From: Fusobacteriaceae bacterium | Lineage (GTDB): Bacteria; Fusobacteriota; Fusobacteriia; Fusobacteriales; Fusobacteriaceae | Assembly (NCBI GenBank): GCA_030625925.1 | Contig: DAOUPY010000051.1 | Span: forward strand, 1-8,187 | Direction of reading: 5' to 3' | DNA: 8,187 bases | Shown here: positions 6,719 through 8,187 of the stretch, piece by piece | How positions within the stretch are numbered: the stretch's first letter is position 1 | Layout of the letters: each line of letters begins with the position of its first letter | Notes under the pieces: generated by a model | Database searches by the model: none | The model's input: only the letters and a program-made list of their open reading frames with translations | Told to the model about the DNA's origin: nothing | Position numbers and translations under genes: made by a program

Positions 6719-6990
6719 GTCGTACTAACCGGGGAGCCAGCGGTGCCTTGTAATCTACAATCCGCTTTAGTAGAGGTGATGTCGACCTGAGGATCAGTCT
6801 GTCATAGCAGGTCCTATTAGAAAATGTTGAGAATAGAGTCCTATACGGCGAAATGCCAACGAACCGTGTCAGATCTGGAAGGAAGCAGCACTAAGTTGAT
6901 TATTTCGGGTGTTATAGGGTAGCTCTCTTTGAGTTTTTTAATAGGGTTCCGTGTGGTTGGGGTGTTTTCGAGGGTCGATGTACGGCCTTT
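6719..6990 (+). ncRNA. ffs: signal recognition particle RNA, bacterial large type with Alu domain
   Basis: RNA scaffold of the signal recognition particle, which with Ffh brings nascent membrane proteins to FtsY at the membrane. The 5' part GGGGAGCCAGCGGTGCC (6731-6747) followed by TGTAATCTACAATCCGC is the Alu domain of Bacillus/Clostridium-type SRP RNA. The Ffh-binding domain IV is at about 6862-6895, with the GGAA tetraloop (6877-6880) and GGAAGCAGC (6881-6889). Terminal GTCGTAC (6719-6725) pairs with GTACGGC (6980-6986) to close the long helix, giving about 270 bases, in the range of the large form (the short 4.5S form is about 110). A nine-T run (6988-6996) ends transcription. In domain IV the usual AGGTCC before the tetraloop reads AGATCT (6871-6876). 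The exact ends are inferred from the closing helix and the T-run. Confidence 0.95.
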
Positions 6991-6996
6991 TTTTTT
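6980..6996 (+). terminator. intrinsic termination site of the SRP RNA
   Basis: The 3' strand of the closing SRP helix (6980-6986) is followed by C and nine T residues (6988-6996). The stem is therefore the RNA's own long-range helix, not a separate local hairpin. The convergent glycosylase gene ends 24 bases further on, and I see no separate terminator for it. Confidence 0.7.
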
Positions 6997-7019
6997 ACAA
7001 AAAATATTTTCTGAAACTT

Positions 7020-7616
7020 TTATTTTTGTGATATAAATCTATTGTTTTTAATATAAAAGCGCCAGAGTTTTTCCTTGTATTCTTTTGCATATTCTATCCC
7101 AATTCTTTTGCATTCTACTATGAATTTTGGTTTATAGCCGTCATCTTCTATCCATAAATTTTCTTCAGTCGTCAAATCGCAGGCATCGTCGTCTATGCTT
7201 ATATTAAATGCCTGGCATAATTTCCCCGGTCCGTTTAAAAGCTCCCTGTCTGTTTTAGACCTTCTGTTTTCATACATGAATTCTATACCATCTAATGGTT
7301 CTAAGGCTCTGATTAAAACGGCATGTGGAATACCTTTAAGGTTTGCAACGACATTAAAACAGCTGTAGATACCGTATATCAGGTAAACGTAGGAATGTCC
7401 CCCTTCCATAAACATAGTTTTTGTTCGTTTTGTTAATCTGTTGTTATATGCATGGGAGGCTCTGTCTTTAGGTGCAAGGTATGCTTCTGTTTCTACAATC
7501 CTTCCTCTCATGATATTTTTTCCTGTCTTTCTAACAAGGATCTTTCCCAAAAGTTCCCTTGCCACTGAACGACCGTCACGTCTATAAAAATCTTTATTTA
7601 AAGCCATATTTTTCAA
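7020..7616 (-). CDS. DNA-3-methyladenine glycosylase, MPG/AAG family
   Basis: Base-excision-repair enzyme that flips out and removes alkylated or deaminated purines (3-methyladenine, and often hypoxanthine or ethenoadenine). Motifs align with human AAG: RIVETEAYLAPKD carries the catalytic Glu (counterpart of E125) and the Tyr equivalent to Y127; RASHAY has the H136 counterpart; YVYLIYGIYSCFN holds counterparts of Y159, the intercalating Y162 and N169; then come LIRALEPL and NGPGKLCQAF. About 198 residues is normal for bacterial members. I place the start at TTG (7616-7614): AAGGAG (7630-7625) is 8 bases before it. The open frame begins at GTG 7625, but that codon overlaps the ribosome site, and the first ATG (7607) lies 17 bases away. 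It is a single gene, convergent with ffs; no clear promoter is visible. The family is certain, the start less so. Confidence 0.93.
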   Translation of the reverse strand: MKNMALNKDFYRRDGRSVARELLGKILVRKTGKNIMRGRIVETEAYLAPKDRASHAYNNRLTKRTKTMFMEGGHSYVYLIYGIYSCFNVVANLKGIPHAVLIRALEPLDGIEFMYENRRSKTDRELLNGPGKLCQAFNISIDDDACDLTTEENLWIEDDGYKPKFIVECKRIGIEYAKEYKEKLWRFYIKNNRFISQK

Positions 7617-7913
7617 TTTATTCACTCCTTTTTATTTTTTTATTTACTGCATAAGATCTTCTTTCCTGTATTTTTTTATTTTAATTATTTAACCTAAGTT
7701 GCTACTTTATAAGATATTTAATTCTTCATCACAAAGTAACCGCAAGGGTCATAAAACTATTAATTTATTTCATAAACATAGAACTATGGTTAGACCCTTA
7801 ACAAAATAGTCAAAGCTATACACGGAAAAACTAATCCACAGCGTCTATATAATTATATATTAAAAAATTAAATATATCAGAAATAGTGCTTTTATAGCTC
7901 TACTTCATTATAC

Positions 7914-7985
7914 AAGGATGAAATCCTTAGGTCTTTTTTACAAGTAGCAATTTAGCTATTAAATAAAAGGATTTTTTTGTTTTAT
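7914..7985 (+). promoter_or_regulatory. possible attenuator: two mutually exclusive hairpins and T-runs
   Basis: ATCCTT (7923-7928) can pair with AAGGAT just before it (7914-7919, loop GAA). Alternatively the longer AAATCCTT (7921-7928) can pair with AAGGATTT (7967-7974), whose end runs into TTTTTTTG and TTTTATTTT. A T-run also follows the first hairpin (7934-7939). This resembles an antiterminator/terminator choice, but no ligand domain is recognised and the nearest clear promoter lies downstream. Confidence 0.3.
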
Positions 7986-8014
7986 TTTGAAGTATCTATT
8001 AATTAATATTAGTC

Positions 8015-8032
8015 TGATTATATGTGTAATCA
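8015..8032. promoter_or_regulatory. candidate operator palindrome upstream of the last gene
   Basis: TGATTA (8015-8020) and TAATCA (8027-8032) are perfect inverted half-sites around six bases, 18 bases in all, ending about 18 bases before the -35 box of the following promoter. Size and symmetry suit a dimeric regulator, but I cannot assign one. Confidence 0.35.
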
Positions 8033-8050
8033 TTAGCCTTTTAATATAAA

Positions 8051-8080
8051 TTGGAGTAAATTTAAAATTTGTATTATAAT
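8051..8080 (+). promoter_or_regulatory. promoter of the truncated rightward gene
   Basis: A perfect -10 box TATAAT (8075-8080) with a weak -35 TTGGAG (8051-8056) at 18-base spacing. The start of transcription should be near 8087, leaving a leader of about 28 bases that holds the ribosome site GGAGGGG (8105-8111). Confidence 0.65.
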
Positions 8081-8114
8081 AGGTTAAATAAAAACAACTC
8101 TTATGGAGGGGAAG

Positions 8115-8187
8115 ATGTATAGGATATTAAAAGGAAAGACCCTAGGAAAATTTGTAGAAAGATTAAAGGAACTGAATCCTAATATTT
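8115..8187 (+). CDS. unidentified protein, N-terminal 24 residues only
   Basis: An ATG at 8115 follows GGAGG (8105-8109) by five bases and a convincing promoter, so a real gene begins here. The frame stays open to the window edge and codes for MYRILKGKTLGKFVERLKEL followed by NPNI. The segment is basic and probably helical, with no signal peptide or membrane segment visible. It is too short to assign a family and I do not recognise it. Confidence 0.72.
   Translation, partial: MYRILKGKTLGKFVERLKELNPNI

Larger units (their letters stand above)
7631..8050. other. AT-rich intergenic stretch without a recognisable gene
   Basis: No open frame with a ribosome site, tRNA, transposase or known riboswitch could be recognised in about 420 bases. 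It holds several inverted repeats: GTT..ACTTT/AAAGT..AAC (7698-7740, with a GCT bulge), AAGGGTC/GACCCTT (7744-7750 and 7793-7799), AAGGAT/ATCCTT (7914-7928) and TGATTA/TAATCA (8015-8032). It must contain the promoter of the leftward glycosylase gene, which I cannot place. A structured RNA or a decayed element is possible but unproven. Confidence 0.6.

Noticed and set aside
7735..7800. Possible cyclic-di-GMP riboswitch suggested by CGCAA and GGGTC words
   Set aside because: The conserved core order, receptor helix and ligand-contact bases of the known classes could not be found on either strand.
7832..7840. TAATCCACA, one mismatch from a DnaA box
   Set aside because: A single imperfect box without a cluster, AT-rich unwinding repeats or dnaA/dnaN nearby does not support an origin.

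Overview
The window is AT-rich DNA (coding and intergenic) from a bacterium with a Gram-negative envelope: it carries a two-gene RND efflux module that spans inner membrane and periplasm. It also carries features more typical of Firmicutes: a purine-class riboswitch with an intrinsic terminator, and a long signal recognition particle (SRP) RNA with an Alu domain. Strong AGGAGG-type ribosome sites and AT-rich codon choice fit this mix. My best guess is a Fusobacteriota-like lineage (inference from composition and gene mix only; a Negativicutes-type diderm cannot be excluded).

Layout. Bases 1-959 (+) hold the 3' part of an RND periplasmic adaptor, followed after 12 bases by a complete RND permease (972-4148) and then a small GNAT-like acetyltransferase (4208-4492). 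This rightward unit ends at a bidirectional terminator (about 4578-4607). It is convergent with a leftward adenine deaminase gene, ade (4679-6421). The ade gene has a well-formed promoter (TTGACA, 17 bases, TATATT) and a leader containing an adenine-type purine aptamer whose 3' side overlaps an intrinsic terminator. Divergent from ade is ffs, the SRP RNA gene (about 6719-6990, +), with its own promoter and T-tract. A leftward alkyladenine DNA glycosylase gene of the MPG/AAG family (7020-7616) converges on ffs. A gene-free stretch of about 500 bases with several inverted repeats follows. The window closes with a promoter, a ribosome site and the first 24 codons of an unidentified rightward gene (8115 onward).

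How the parts work together. The adaptor and permease should form a tripartite pump with an outer-membrane channel not encoded here. The clearest regulatory story is ade: the aptamer has U at the base-specifying position (adenine class), and the terminator uses the 3' strands of P3 and P1. Adenine binding should therefore block termination and switch on the enzyme that deaminates adenine to hypoxanthine. That is an inference from structure, by analogy with the adenine-ON switch of pbuE. I see no CRISPR array, transposase, tRNA or phage gene.
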